A stretch of DNA of 64,000 nt from QYOJ01 sp043806735 (GCA_043806735.1 JAZDGR010000178.1:1-64000), one strand, 5' to 3'; shown: positions 7,903 to 17,148, counted from the stretch's first letter. Numbers and translations: made by a program. The notes: generated by a model not told the origin, from the letters alone.

Positions 7903-10398
7903 ATGGGAGAAACCGGAGAAAAGATTGTTCAGGTAAATATTGAGAATCAAATGAAGACGGCCTACATCGATTATTCAATGTCGGTCATTGTTGCCAGGGC
8001 ATTACCTGATGTCAGGGATGGGTTGAAACCGGTTCATCGAAGAGTTCTTTTTGGCATGTACGAACTGGGCGTCTTTTCGAACAGACCCTTTAAAAAGTCG
8101 GCAAGAATCGTTGGGGAGGTGCTTGGCAAATTCCATCCGCATGGAGATACTTCTGTATACGATGCGATGGTCAGGATGGCTCAGGAATGGAGTCTGAGAT
8201 ATACACTGATAGACGGACAAGGGAACTTTGGCTCGATGGATGGTGACAACCCTGCAGCAATGCGATACACCGAGGCCAGGTTAAAAAAGATAGCAGAAGA
8301 ATTATTGGCCGACCTGGATAAAGAGACCGTCGATTTTAAGCTCAATTTCGATGATTCCCTTCAGGAACCCACTGTGTTGCCATCCAAGATTCCGAACCTC
8401 CTGGTTAACGGGGCCTCAGGGATTGCAGTCGGAATGGCTACCAACATGCCTCCTCACAACCTTTCCGAAGTCGTCGATGGAACTCTCGCCTATATTGATA
8501 ACCGGGAGATCTCCATTGCAGAGCTGATGAAATTTATCAAAGCACCTGATTTTCCAACGGGAGGTGTGATCTATGGGTATGACGGTGTGAGGGAAGCATA
8601 CGAAACGGGAAGAGGGAAAATCATGATGCGCGGAGAGGCTAAGATTGAGACCGAGGATAATGGGAAAGAACGGATTGTTGTAACATCAGTTCCTTATCAG
8701 GTCAACAAAGCTGACATGATTAAAAAAACAGCAGAGCTGGTCAATGAAAAGAAAATTGAAGGAATTACCGACATCCGTGACGAATCAGACCGCACCGGCG
8801 TCAGGATTGTATATGAATTAAAAAAGGAGGTCATCACCAATGTTGTTTTGAATAAGCTATACCAGAATACGCCCTTGCAATCTTCTTTCAACGTCAACAA
8901 CATCGCCCTTGTCAAAGGACGTCCGATGATGCTGAATCTCAAGGATTTGATTGTCCATTATGTCCATCATCGCCACGAGGTTGTGACCCGCCGGACTCAA
9001 TTTGAATTGAAAGAAGCAGAGAAGCGTGCCCATATTCTGGAAGGATTATTGATTGCGCTGGATAACCTGGATGAAATTATTGCCCTTATCCGTGCCTCTC
9101 TTACACCCGATGAAGCCCGGATCGGATTGATGAATCGTTTCAACCTGACAGAAATTCAGGCCAGAGCGATCCTTGATATGAGATTGCAAAGACTTACCGG
9201 ATTGGAGCGTGAAAAGATCAGGGAAGAATATAATGAACTACTGAAACGAATTGAGAATTACAAACTGATCTTATCTGATGAAGCTTTGCGAATGGGAATC
9301 ATCAAACAGGAGCTGACAGAGATCAAACAGAAGTACGGGGATGAATCCAGAACTCAAATCGTGTATGCTGCGTCTGATTTCAGGATTGAGGATACCATTG
9401 TGGATGAAAATATGGTGATCACCATTTCACATCTCGGATATATCAAACGTACGCCATTGACAGAATACCGTCGCCAGAACAGGGGAGGGAAAGGGCATAA
9501 AGGAACGGAAATCAGGGATGAAGATTTCCTTGAACATCTTTTTGTGGCGACAAATCACAATTATCTTCTGCTGTTTACAGAAAAGGGCAAGTGTTTCTGG
9601 CTCAGGGTATTTGAGATCCCAGAGGGAAGTAAAACGTCCAAGGGGAGGGCTATCCAAAACCTTCTGAATATTGAAAGCGATGATAAAGTCAGAGCATACA
9701 TCAACGTTAAAAATCTGAAGGATGAGGAGTATATCAATTCCAATTTTATCATCCTTGCTACAAAAAAAGGCACAATCAAGAAGACCTCCCTGGAAGCATA
9801 CTCCCGACCACGGCAGAACGGGATTAACGCAATCACCATTAACGAAGGGGATCAACTTCTGGAAGCCCGATTAACAAACGGGGCAGACGAAGTCGTGATG
9901 GCTCTTAAATCAGGCCGTGCAATCCGGTTTAACGAAGGGAAAGTGAGACCGATGGGCAGAAATGCAGCTGGTGTCAGAGGCATAAGATTGGCCAGACCTG
10001 ACGATGAAGTGGTCGGGATGATCTTCATTCGGAAGGATACCCGTTGCGAAATCCTGGTGGTTTCCGAAAATGGGTATGGAAAACGCTCCGATATTGACGA
10101 TTACCGTGTGACAAACCGGGGTGGGAAAGGAGTTAAAACCATCAACATAACGGAGAAAACGGGTCGGCTTATTGCCATCAAACAGGTAACAGATAATGAC
10201 GATCTCATGATCATTAACCGATCCGGTATCATCATCCGAATGGCAGTTGCGGATCTAAGGGTGATTGGCAGGGCTACACAGGGTGTCAGACTGATAAAAA
10301 TAAATGAAGGCGACAGCATTGCGGCTGTTGCGAGAGTAGATGTTGAGGACGAGCCAGGTACAGACCCGCTAACGAATTCTGAAATTGAAAATAATTGA
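7903..10398 (+). CDS. gyrA: DNA gyrase subunit A
   Basis: 831 residues. The breakage-reunion domain carries the active-site tyrosine at residue 122 (AMRYTEARL), matching E. coli Tyr122. The quinolone region reads HPHGDTSVYDAMVRMAQ, with threonine at the exact residue-83 position and aspartate at 87. The C-terminal beta-pinwheel contains a GyrA box (QNRGGKG), which separates gyrase from topoisomerase IV ParC. The enzyme introduces negative supercoils together with GyrB, which is not in this window. The start MGETGEKIVQVNIE fits the family. Its last 14 bases overlap an upstream extension of the next frame but not the start I choose for that gene. Confidence 0.97.
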   Translation: MGETGEKIVQVNIENQMKTAYIDYSMSVIVARALPDVRDGLKPVHRRVLFGMYELGVFSNRPFKKSARIVGEVLGKFHPHGDTSVYDAMVRMAQEWSLRYTLIDGQGNFGSMDGDNPAAMRYTEARLKKIAEELLADLDKETVDFKLNFDDSLQEPTVLPSKIPNLLVNGASGIAVGMATNMPPHNLSEVVDGTLAYIDNREISIAELMKFIKAPDFPTGGVIYGYDGVREAYETGRGKIMMRGEAKIETEDNGKERIVVTSVPYQVNKADMIKKTAELVNEKKIEGITDIRDESDRTGVRIVYELKKEVITNVVLNKLYQNTPLQSSFNVNNIALVKGRPMMLNLKDLIVHYVHHRHEVVTRRTQFELKEAEKRAHILEGLLIALDNLDEIIALIRASLTPDEARIGLMNRFNLTEIQARAILDMRLQRLTGLEREKIREEYNELLKRIENYKLILSDEALRMGIIKQELTEIKQKYGDESRTQIVYAASDFRIEDTIVDENMVITISHLGYIKRTPLTEYRRQNRGGKGHKGTEIRDEDFLEHLFVATNHNYLLLFTEKGKCFWLRVFEIPEGSKTSKGRAIQNLLNIESDDKVRAYINVKNLKDEEYINSNFIILATKKGTIKKTSLEAYSRPRQNGINAITINEGDQLLEARLTNGADEVVMALKSGRAIRFNEGKVRPMGRNAAGVRGIRLARPDDEVVGMIFIRKDTRCEILVVSENGYGKRSDIDDYRVTNRGGKGVKTINITEKTGRLIAIKQVTDNDDLMIINRSGIIIRMAVADLRVIGRATQGVRLIKINEGDSIAAVARVDVEDEPGTDPLTNSEIENN

Positions 10399-10428
10399 TA
10401 ATAGTTTAACAATCCCAGCATCATTGTT

Positions 10429-10436
10429 TAAATTTG
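10429..10436 (+). promoter_or_regulatory. Bacteroidota -7 promoter element for the TPR gene
   Basis: TAAATTTG matches TAnnTTTG and lies 36 bases before the chosen ATG at 10472. This placement argues that the longer upstream frame from 10385 is untranslated. Confidence 0.55.
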
Positions 10437-10471
10437 CACCCGGAAAAAAAAGAACCATTATACTTTTTATT

Positions 10472-11656
10472 ATGAAGAGAATCGCAATCATGATGGGGAT
10501 GATCCTGATTATTTCCATCACTTTCGGACAAAAGAACGTTCGTCAGACAGCCTCCAATTACTTGAAAGCCGGAAAACTGGATAAAGCGCTTGAAGCCATT
10601 AACCAGTGCATCAAAGAGCCAACCACTGCTGAAGATAGCCGTACTTGGTTTATCAGGGGGAATATCTATTTGGAAATTGCTAATTCGACTGATCCAACTT
10701 ACCAGGCGCTCGATGCTGATCCGATAACCCAGGCTATGGAATCATACAAAAAAGCAATTGAGTTCGATACGAAAAAGGAGTTTTATGAAGACATTTTTGC
10801 AAAACTCAACTGGCAGCGGAATAATTTGTACAATCAGGCTGTAGATGCTTACAATAAACAAGACTATGCACTGGCTATGAAATATTTTGCAGGAGCGGCA
10901 CAAGCCATCTCGGCTGCCAAAGTGGCTGATACAGTGGGGTTATTGAATGCAGCCTATTGCGCCACGCTGGCCAAAGACTATTCAAATGCAAAAAAATTCT
11001 ACATTGAACTACTAAATAATAAGTATAAGTCAGTTGTTCTATTGATCAGTCTATCTGATATATATAGAATCGAGAAGGACTATACTAATGCCATGAAATA
11101 TATTGAAATCGCAAAACAGGAATATCCCAGTGATTCAAAAGTTTCTCTTGGAGAAACAAGCATTTATCTTACGTTTGATATGACAGATAAAGCATTGAGC
11201 AACCTTCTTGTGTATATCGCTACCGATACGCTAAATTATTCTGTCTATTTTGCTTTAGGTACTATTTACGACAGAATGGCAAATGATTCCACACTTTCTG
11301 ACACCAATAAATTACCGGCCTTTAACGATGCAATTGCAGCATATAAGAAAACTCTTGAACTAAACCCGGAATATTTTGATGCCTATTATAACATCGGGGC
11401 GTTGTGCGTTAATAAAGCAGCACTCATTGATTTGGAAGCAAATAAACTGCCACTGGAAGAATCGGTGTTATTTGAGAAACTCAAAGGGGAGGCTAATTCT
11501 TACTTGATCATGGCAGCACCATACCTGGAAAAAGCGATTATGATGCAACCGAATGATTTAAATACATTGCAAACATTACGACAAATTTATGTGAGAACAA
11601 ACCAAACCGTAAAGCTCAAGGAAATTAATGAAATAATAAGTTCCATATCCCACTAG
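10472..11656 (+). CDS. Secreted or periplasmic tetratricopeptide-repeat protein
   Basis: 394 residues from the ATG at 10472, which places a typical signal peptide (MKRIAIMMG then a hydrophobic core ending at FGQ) at the N terminus. The rest is helical with several TPR-like units, for example ASNYLKAGKLDKALEAINQ, NQAVDAYNKQDYALAMKYF and AIAAYKKTLELNPEYFDAYY. Such proteins act as scaffolds in the periplasm or outer membrane; no enzymatic motif is visible and the partner is unknown. An open frame runs upstream to 10385, inside gyrA, but it crosses a promoter element. A strong hairpin terminator follows the stop. Confidence 0.85.
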   Translation: MKRIAIMMGMILIISITFGQKNVRQTASNYLKAGKLDKALEAINQCIKEPTTAEDSRTWFIRGNIYLEIANSTDPTYQALDADPITQAMESYKKAIEFDTKKEFYEDIFAKLNWQRNNLYNQAVDAYNKQDYALAMKYFAGAAQAISAAKVADTVGLLNAAYCATLAKDYSNAKKFYIELLNNKYKSVVLLISLSDIYRIEKDYTNAMKYIEIAKQEYPSDSKVSLGETSIYLTFDMTDKALSNLLVYIATDTLNYSVYFALGTIYDRMANDSTLSDTNKLPAFNDAIAAYKKTLELNPEYFDAYYNIGALCVNKAALIDLEANKLPLEESVLFEKLKGEANSYLIMAAPYLEKAIMMQPNDLNTLQTLRQIYVRTNQTVKLKEINEIISSISH

Positions 11657-11661
11657 GGTGG

Positions 11662-11699
11662 AATAATAAAGGAGGCAATAAAGACCTCCTTTTATTATT
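11662..11699. terminator. Bidirectional intrinsic terminator
   Basis: The arms AATAATAAAGGAGG (11662-11675) and CCTCCTTTTATTATT (11685-11699) pair almost perfectly around a 9-base loop. The flanking A/T runs make it work in both directions, serving the TPR gene on the plus strand and the SRPBCC gene on the minus strand. Confidence 0.85.
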
Positions 11700-11748
11700 T
11701 AGCATTTCTACTTTACATAATATTAATTATAAGACAAGTCGTATAAGA

Positions 11749-12756
11749 TTATTTTACAGGAAACAGGATTTGCGTTTCCCATTTGGACGTATCTGGCTCT
11801 GTCATAGGATCCGTGATATAGATTTCCCATGGATTCCCAGCAATTTCAAGTTTTCCCTGCGCGATATATTTGTCCAGCGCATGATAAACCTTGAAGGTCT
11901 GATCATAAGGTCCGAAATAATCAGCTACCACTACTTTCTGTGCTGGAATCTCTTCTGCCCGAATACGCCCTTTTCCAGGTACGGAATATACCACAGCGAT
12001 ACCCATATCAAAGACGGAAAACATCGTGACTGAATCCCAGGATTGATAAATTGCGAATGGATGTCCAACCGGGGACAGCTTGTTAACTTGAATAAATTTC
12101 ATCAATTCAGAAAAACCTTTTCCCATCACCTCACCATAATTCTCAGGGCCTGCAGAATCTCTGATTACTAAGACGATCTGGTTTCCCATGTATTTTTCTT
12201 CGATCGGAGGCCAGCCTTCGCGTTCCTCAGCAACTTCCTTCAGTTTTATTAGCCCTTTTTCAAAATCAGGTCCCATCATCCGGTCCATAAACAAACCCAT
12301 ATATCGTGCAAACGGATTAAATCCAAGATCCCCCTGATCAGTCCAAATCACAAGCACGGAATCGTTTTTTTCCACGCAGGAAATCGACCCCTTGGAGGCA
12401 TATTTACCTTCATCAAATGTCAAATCATAGGCAAATAGCTGGCCCGGAACAGCCTCTGTAACAATCAATTCACCCGTCCCAAGCAATTCCCCTTTCCATT
12501 TCCAGATCGTTCCGACTTCACAGTCGTTTCCAGACAATTCAAAAAGTGCAGTGGTATCAACCTCTTTCGTCCAGGGAGCCCATAGATCCCATTTTTTAAG
12601 ATTGCACGTTAGATTGTAAATCAGAGCTTTGCTAGCTCCGATGGTTATGCTTCTCTCGAACTTATACTGCCGAGGAAGTAGAAATGCAATAATGACTAAA
12701 ACAGCAACAATGATCACCAGCCATAATACAATTTTTCCTAATGTTCTCATATGCAA
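11749..12756 (-). CDS. Membrane-anchored SRPBCC domain plus GyrI-like effector-binding domain protein
   Basis: 335 residues. A single N-terminal transmembrane helix (IVLWLVIIVAVLVIIAFLL) is followed by an SRPBCC/polyketide-cyclase-like domain (about 30-175: RSITIGASKALIYN, WDLWAPWTKEVD) and then a GyrI/AraC-effector-binding-like domain (about 195-335: GYFGP-type segment VVADYFGPYDQTFKVYHAL and ending WETQILFPVK). Both folds bind small hydrophobic ligands or proteins; the ligand is unknown. The pairing is common in Bacteroidota. It stands alone and converges on the TPR gene at the shared terminator. Translation may start two codons later (MRTLGK). Confidence 0.85.
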   Translation of the reverse strand: MHMRTLGKIVLWLVIIVAVLVIIAFLLPRQYKFERSITIGASKALIYNLTCNLKKWDLWAPWTKEVDTTALFELSGNDCEVGTIWKWKGELLGTGELIVTEAVPGQLFAYDLTFDEGKYASKGSISCVEKNDSVLVIWTDQGDLGFNPFARYMGLFMDRMMGPDFEKGLIKLKEVAEEREGWPPIEEKYMGNQIVLVIRDSAGPENYGEVMGKGFSELMKFIQVNKLSPVGHPFAIYQSWDSVTMFSVFDMGIAVVYSVPGKGRIRAEEIPAQKVVVADYFGPYDQTFKVYHALDKYIAQGKLEIAGNPWEIYITDPMTEPDTSKWETQILFPVK

Positions 12757-12809
12757 ATAGATTTGTTTCTGTAAAAATAAAGAAAAAGAACCCTGAAATC
12801 TAGTTCCTT

Positions 12810-13010
12810 CTAAAAATAATTCTGAAAAAAGCTACGGACAAGAGAGAGCCTTCTCCTCTCTTGTTGCTCAAGTTTGAAAGTTTTACTTCCAGGTAAAATT
12901 GTTCTCTGAAAATGGTCCAGGGGATCGTATTTTGCAGAATAGTACTTAATCCTGGATGCCATAATCTTGGAGTATTCCTTATCCTGATTTATTTCGCTTA
13001 AGCTATTCAT
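12810..13010 (-). CDS. Small hypothetical protein
   Basis: 66 residues, basic and hydrophilic, beginning MNSLSEINQDKEYSK and ending RSFFQNYF. No signal peptide, membrane span or known motif is seen. It fills the only coding-like stretch of the 450-base gap between two larger genes and lacks a good TAnnTTTG promoter. I do not recognise it, and it could be a chance frame. Confidence 0.4.
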   Translation of the reverse strand: MNSLSEINQDKEYSKIMASRIKYYSAKYDPLDHFQRTILPGSKTFKLEQQERRRLSLVRSFFQNYF

Positions 13011-13129
13011 ATTCTATTAAAATTTAAAAATCGTATAATCAGGGTAAAACTACGCCAGTAACATAATGAAAAACAAGTAAATTAAATGAAAAATTAATGC
13101 TTAAATAACCAGCTTAACAAATAATTCGG

Positions 13130-13200
13130 TAAATTTAAGTACTTAATTAAGCTTAAATTTGCTTAAGTAAAAAATATAACGTATATTTGCTTAATTATTC
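13130..13200 (+). promoter_or_regulatory. AT-rich promoter with repeated CTTAA words and two TAnnTTTG elements
   Basis: Just before the 379-aa gene there are two matches to the phylum -7 element, TAAATTTG (13154-13161) and TATATTTG (13182-13189). Both run into the same word, TTTGCTTAA, 28 bases apart. A perfect palindrome CTTAATTAAG lies at 13142-13151. The repetition of CTTAA/TTAAG suggests an operator overlapping tandem promoters; no regulator is identified. Confidence 0.5.
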
Positions 13201-13206
13201 AGTCAA

Positions 13207-14346
13207 ATGGTAGTGAATCGGTTATCGACGGAAGTTTTAGCTCAAATTCCTACGCTACTTCCGGGGATTGAACAGGTGGTCCTGATTCAAACAGATCATG
13301 CTTGTACCGCTTTTACCGGAGTTTTACTAAAAAAACGGGAGGATAGTTATTGTACCGAGCCGATAAAAATTGAATCTGGTAGTGAATTTTTCGCAAAGCA
13401 GATGCAAGGCACTCTCCACTACCAATGGGTTCAGAAAAACCAGATTCCGTTTGATATTATATCTAATGTAAAAGTTCAATTAACTATATTTAGTGAACTA
13501 AAAAACAGTATTTTAATGATTATTGTTCGACATTCTGGATCGGATTTGTCAGATTTACACTTTTTATATTTTAATGAGAACCTGAGCAATTTTCTTATAG
13601 ATAAGGTAAGTGAGCAGTTTTCTGCACAGCATAAAAATATGGTAGGATTTCTTCTATACCATTCCATAAAAGCATTGTACAGCATTTATTATCAGCAAGA
13701 GCAATTGGTTTTAACCTTTAATGATCAGGTTCAGGCGATTATTAAGGAGCGAAATAGTCTGAAAGAAGAAATTGGGAGGATATCCGGAAAAGAAAGGCAA
13801 GACGTTTTGAGGATGGCACAACATTATCTTGAAAAGATTTCAGGGGAACTGGGCAAATCTGCGACACTTACCGACTCAGCAAAAACCAGGTTGCGCGATT
13901 TTAAAGGTGATTTATTTGAACTGGAAGCTGTTATGCGTGAGGCGATTGCATTTGCAGGAGCGCTTTCTTTTTCCTCGGGAACCTCCCCTATTCTGCTGGC
14001 TGATTATCACATACGTTTCCCGGATCCTGCCATGCAGAAGGTTCAGCACGACATCGACGGATTACCTCAAAGATATATCAAGACACACCTGTTGCTCGAC
14101 AGGCTGGAGCTCGCTGCATCCGGGCTCAAACAGAGAAGAGTCCCACTAACCAGCGCAAAGGTCGGGAAAGAGTTCCCGACTCCAGTTTCTGCACCAGCCA
14201 TCACGGATGCTCTTAGAAAACACAAAAAACGGATTGTTTCTCTATTTGAGCAATACCCTAAGAAATGGGAGATTATCCGGCATGAATTCCGCCCCATTCA
14301 AAATCTATTCTCTGCCCTCCCCGAAACCGAGCAGTTGTCAGCTTAA
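13207..14346 (+). CDS. Protein of unknown function, 379 residues
   Basis: I do not recognise this family. The N-terminal half (about 1-170) has an alternating hydrophobic pattern suggestive of a GAF/roadblock-like sensory fold (VVLIQTDHACTAFTGVLL, SILMIIVRHSG). A charged helical, possibly coiled-coil stretch follows (about 178-245: NDQVQAIIKERNSLKEEIG). The C terminus has a compact helical unit (AITDALRKHKKRIVSLFEQ) ending in EIIRHEFRPIQNLFSAL. There is no signal peptide or membrane span. It has its own promoter and no operon partner. An N-terminal sensor with a C-terminal helical output module is a possibility, but no function can be assigned. Confidence 0.75.
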   Translation: MVVNRLSTEVLAQIPTLLPGIEQVVLIQTDHACTAFTGVLLKKREDSYCTEPIKIESGSEFFAKQMQGTLHYQWVQKNQIPFDIISNVKVQLTIFSELKNSILMIIVRHSGSDLSDLHFLYFNENLSNFLIDKVSEQFSAQHKNMVGFLLYHSIKALYSIYYQQEQLVLTFNDQVQAIIKERNSLKEEIGRISGKERQDVLRMAQHYLEKISGELGKSATLTDSAKTRLRDFKGDLFELEAVMREAIAFAGALSFSSGTSPILLADYHIRFPDPAMQKVQHDIDGLPQRYIKTHLLLDRLELAASGLKQRRVPLTSAKVGKEFPTPVSAPAITDALRKHKKRIVSLFEQYPKKWEIIRHEFRPIQNLFSALPETEQLSA

Positions 14347-14356
14347 TGAATATTTC

Positions 14357-14364
14357 TATTTTTG
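14357..14364 (+). promoter_or_regulatory. Bacteroidota -7 promoter element for the epimerase gene
   Basis: TATTTTTG matches TAnnTTTG, 16 bases before the ATG at 14381. It decides against the in-frame upstream extension that reaches into the preceding gene. Confidence 0.6.
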
Positions 14365-14380
14365 CATTAAACCCCATTAC

Positions 14381-15361
14381 ATGAAGATCGCAGTTACCGG
14401 CGCTAACGGGCATGTTGGTGCAAATCTTTGCAGGGCTCTCGTAAAAAGCGGACATCAGGTAACAGCGCTGACGCATAATCGCACCTCTGCCATTCGCGAT
14501 CTCCCAATTGAAATGATTAAGGGGGATTTACTCAACCAGGAATCTTTGCGGAAATTTCTAGCTGGTCAGGAGATTTGCTATCACCTGGCTGCGTTTATCT
14601 CCATCAAAGGAGATCCTCATGGAATGGTCTGGAAAATCAATGTGGATGGGACCCGTAATCTCATTGATACCGCACGCGAATCAGGGATTACAAGATTCAT
14701 CCATTTCAGCAGTATTCATGCGTTTAACCAACATCCGGTGGATTTGCCATTGGATGAGAACCGACCCTTGGTAACCACTGAGGGTTTTGCTTATGACAGG
14801 TCAAAAGCTGAAGGGGAACGGATCGTGAAAGCTGCTTCTTCTGACGGATTTGATGCGCTGATTTTAAGTCCGACCGCTATCATCGGTCCGGTTGACCCGG
14901 AACCTTCCCTGACCGGCAAGGCCCTGTTGGAACTCTATAACAGACAGATTCCTGCACTGGTTCCCGGTGGATATAACTGGGTTGACGTCAGAGATATCGT
15001 TGCAGCAGCAATCAATGCTGTTACCTTGGGACGCAAAGGCGAGAAATATCTTCTTTCTGGAAAATGGTACAGTTTGCTTGATCTTTCACGGATGGTGGCT
15101 CACATAACCGGGAAGCAAACCCCTCAGGCAGTCATGCCTATGTGGCTGGCACGAATTGGATTACCTTTTATAACACTCTTTAGCCGGATTACAGGGGCAG
15201 AACCCTTATACACAGCAGAATCCCTCCAAATTGTAGCGGAGGGAAACCGGCAGATAATGAATGAGAAAGCCAGGCGGGAACTCAATTTTCATCCCCGTGA
15301 TCTGGAGACTACTATCAGGGACGCTTTTACCTGGTTCAAAGAGAATAACTATATTCAATAA
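14381..15361 (+). CDS. NAD-dependent epimerase/dehydratase family protein (extended SDR)
   Basis: 326 residues from the ATG at 14381. The N-terminal Rossmann motif TGANGHVG and the catalytic YDRSK (about residue 140) with an upstream SS (FSSIHAF) are those of extended short-chain dehydrogenases. The N-terminal layout (VTGANGHVGANLCRAL; LLNQESLRKFL; WKINVDGTRNLIDTA) resembles dihydroflavonol-4-reductase-like and 3-beta-hydroxysteroid dehydrogenase-like members. The substrate is not known. The next gene, 13 bases downstream, is a steroid 5-alpha-reductase-like membrane protein, so the pair may act on a sterol-like or polyprenoid lipid. That is inference from proximity only. Confidence 0.88.
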   Translation: MKIAVTGANGHVGANLCRALVKSGHQVTALTHNRTSAIRDLPIEMIKGDLLNQESLRKFLAGQEICYHLAAFISIKGDPHGMVWKINVDGTRNLIDTARESGITRFIHFSSIHAFNQHPVDLPLDENRPLVTTEGFAYDRSKAEGERIVKAASSDGFDALILSPTAIIGPVDPEPSLTGKALLELYNRQIPALVPGGYNWVDVRDIVAAAINAVTLGRKGEKYLLSGKWYSLLDLSRMVAHITGKQTPQAVMPMWLARIGLPFITLFSRITGAEPLYTAESLQIVAEGNRQIMNEKARRELNFHPRDLETTIRDAFTWFKENNYIQ

Positions 15362-15373
15362 AACCTTAAACGG

Positions 15374-16132
15374 ATGAAGGATTCCACATTTTACTTTCTG
15401 GTCTATGTGGGGATTGCGATTGCCCTGGTGATTTTTCCTTTCGTGTTGCGGATTGTCGCACCATATGGTCGTCACACTACTAGGAAGTGGGGCGTTCTGA
15501 TTAACAACCGGGTCGGCTGGATCATCATGGAATCCCCTGCGCTGCTTGTTTTCTCCGGGTTTTTCCTGTTTGGGTCGGAGAAACATAATCTGGTTACCTG
15601 GCTTTTCTTCGGTTTATGGGTTTTCCATTATATAAACCGGACGCTGATCTTTCCTTTTCGTTTACGGACAAAGGGAAAGCAGATGCCACTTGCGATTGTT
15701 TTCTTGGCATTGGGATTCAATTTTGTAAATGGATTTATCAACGGTTACTATCTGGGGTCGCTTGCTACCATGTATTCCCTCTCCTGGCTTACCGATCCCA
15801 GGTTTATCTGTGGAATTATTATGTTTCTTGGGGGGATGTTAATCAACTGGCAATCGGATGATATCCTGATCCATCTTCGAAAACCAGGAGAGACAGGGTA
15901 CTTGATCCCTCAGCAGGGCTTTTTCCGTTTTGTGTCATGTCCGAATCATTTTGGCGAGATAGTTGAGTGGTTTGGCTTTGCCATGATGACCTGGAGCACG
16001 CCTGCCCTGGCATTTGCAATATGGACGCTTGTAAACCTTATGCCTCGAGCCATTCATCATCACAGATGGTATAAAGCGACCTTTTCCGATTATCCGGAGA
16101 AGCGCAAAGCTCTTATTCCATACCTATTATAA
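15374..16132 (+). CDS. 3-oxo-5-alpha-steroid 4-dehydrogenase (DUF1295/steroid 5-alpha-reductase) family membrane protein
   Basis: 252 residues with about six hydrophobic spans. The C-terminal portion has the reductase-family signature: LINWQSDDILIHLRKPG, then FRFVSCPNHFGEIVEWFGFAMMTW and a final HHHRWYKATFSDYPEKRKAL. Family members reduce a C=C bond in steroids or other isoprenoid lipids using NADPH, at the inner membrane. The substrate in Bacteroidota is unknown. It is probably co-transcribed with the preceding epimerase. Confidence 0.9.
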   Translation: MKDSTFYFLVYVGIAIALVIFPFVLRIVAPYGRHTTRKWGVLINNRVGWIIMESPALLVFSGFFLFGSEKHNLVTWLFFGLWVFHYINRTLIFPFRLRTKGKQMPLAIVFLALGFNFVNGFINGYYLGSLATMYSLSWLTDPRFICGIIMFLGGMLINWQSDDILIHLRKPGETGYLIPQQGFFRFVSCPNHFGEIVEWFGFAMMTWSTPALAFAIWTLVNLMPRAIHHHRWYKATFSDYPEKRKALIPYLL

Positions 16133-16179
16133 AGCCTGATTTTTCCCCTATTCAGTGCAATAATTTTTCGGATTTCCCG

Positions 16180-16187
16180 TATGTTTG
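16180..16187 (+). promoter_or_regulatory. Bacteroidota -7 promoter element for the lipoprotein gene
   Basis: TATGTTTG matches TAnnTTTG. An in-frame ATG at 16181 lies inside the element, so translation must start at the next ATG, 16226. Confidence 0.6.
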
Positions 16188-16225
16188 TATTCAGCGGAGA
16201 TTTCCAGAATCATTTAAAATCAGAT

Positions 16226-17131
16226 ATGAACAAAGCAAATTTTTTATTTATCATGTTAGCCGTAACTGGCATTATCTTTTTTTCTTCCTGCGCAAAAAGT
16301 GATGACAACCAAGGACCAACTGACAAAAACCCAATCCTGAACTTTACAGCAGGAGCCGGATATGTTTCCGGGAATATAACTCTCAATACCGGAGAGCAGT
16401 TCAAAGTCGGCATCAATGCATTTGCCAATGCAAATACCGTGGCAAAACTGATCAGTCTTACCATCACACGGGTATTCAATAACAAACCCGATATTGTACT
16501 TGATTCGACAATGAATACCAGTAGCTTTACCTTTGATTTCTTTGGTATAGCCAACGGCGAAGTCGGACAGGAGAACTGGATATTTGTCATCAAGGATAAA
16601 GACAGTTTAACAACGGAAAAGAGCTTTCTAATCACGACACAAAGTACTGTCGGACCTATTACAAATTATACGCAGAAAATTCTGGGCGCTCAGCAAAACA
16701 GTATTGGAGGTTTCTTCGCCTCCAGCGATGGTACCATCTATTCGCTCGCAGATGCTAAAGTGAATGCATCAAAGATTGACTGGATGTATTTCTTTGATTT
16801 TACCAACCAGGCTACCTTGGCCGCTCCTGATGATCCGGATGCGGCAACGGTTTTTACAGATCCTACAAATGGGCTCCAGACATGGTCCGTTAAAAATGCC
16901 ACCAGATTTAAAAAAGTAACCGATCCGGTTGATTGGAATGCGATTGTTGATGATAGTGAGATCATTTTATTGACGCAGTCGGGTGTCATTGAATCGAAGG
17001 GGAATCAACTTGCCATTGGGGATATTTTGGCTTTTATTACAACTGCCGGGGAAAAGGGATTGATAAAAATCGTTGCCATTGTTGGCGAAGATGATGGAAC
17101 CATTGAAATATCAGTGAAAGTCCAGGAATAG
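16226..17131 (+). CDS. Hypothetical lipoprotein
   Basis: 301 residues. The N terminus is a lipoprotein signal (MNKANFLFIMLAVTGII then FFSSC, cysteine near residue 20), followed by a short acidic/polar linker. The mature part is beta-rich, consistent with an Ig-like or similar domain, and contains FTAGAGYVSGNITLNTGEQF. No family or binding site is recognised. It has its own promoter and is followed by a strong terminator, so it is monocistronic. The cell location (outer membrane, facing in or out) cannot be decided. Confidence 0.75.
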   Translation: MNKANFLFIMLAVTGIIFFSSCAKSDDNQGPTDKNPILNFTAGAGYVSGNITLNTGEQFKVGINAFANANTVAKLISLTITRVFNNKPDIVLDSTMNTSSFTFDFFGIANGEVGQENWIFVIKDKDSLTTEKSFLITTQSTVGPITNYTQKILGAQQNSIGGFFASSDGTIYSLADAKVNASKIDWMYFFDFTNQATLAAPDDPDAATVFTDPTNGLQTWSVKNATRFKKVTDPVDWNAIVDDSEIILLTQSGVIESKGNQLAIGDILAFITTAGEKGLIKIVAIVGEDDGTIEISVKVQE

Positions 17132-17148
17132 TTTTCAATGTAACACAG

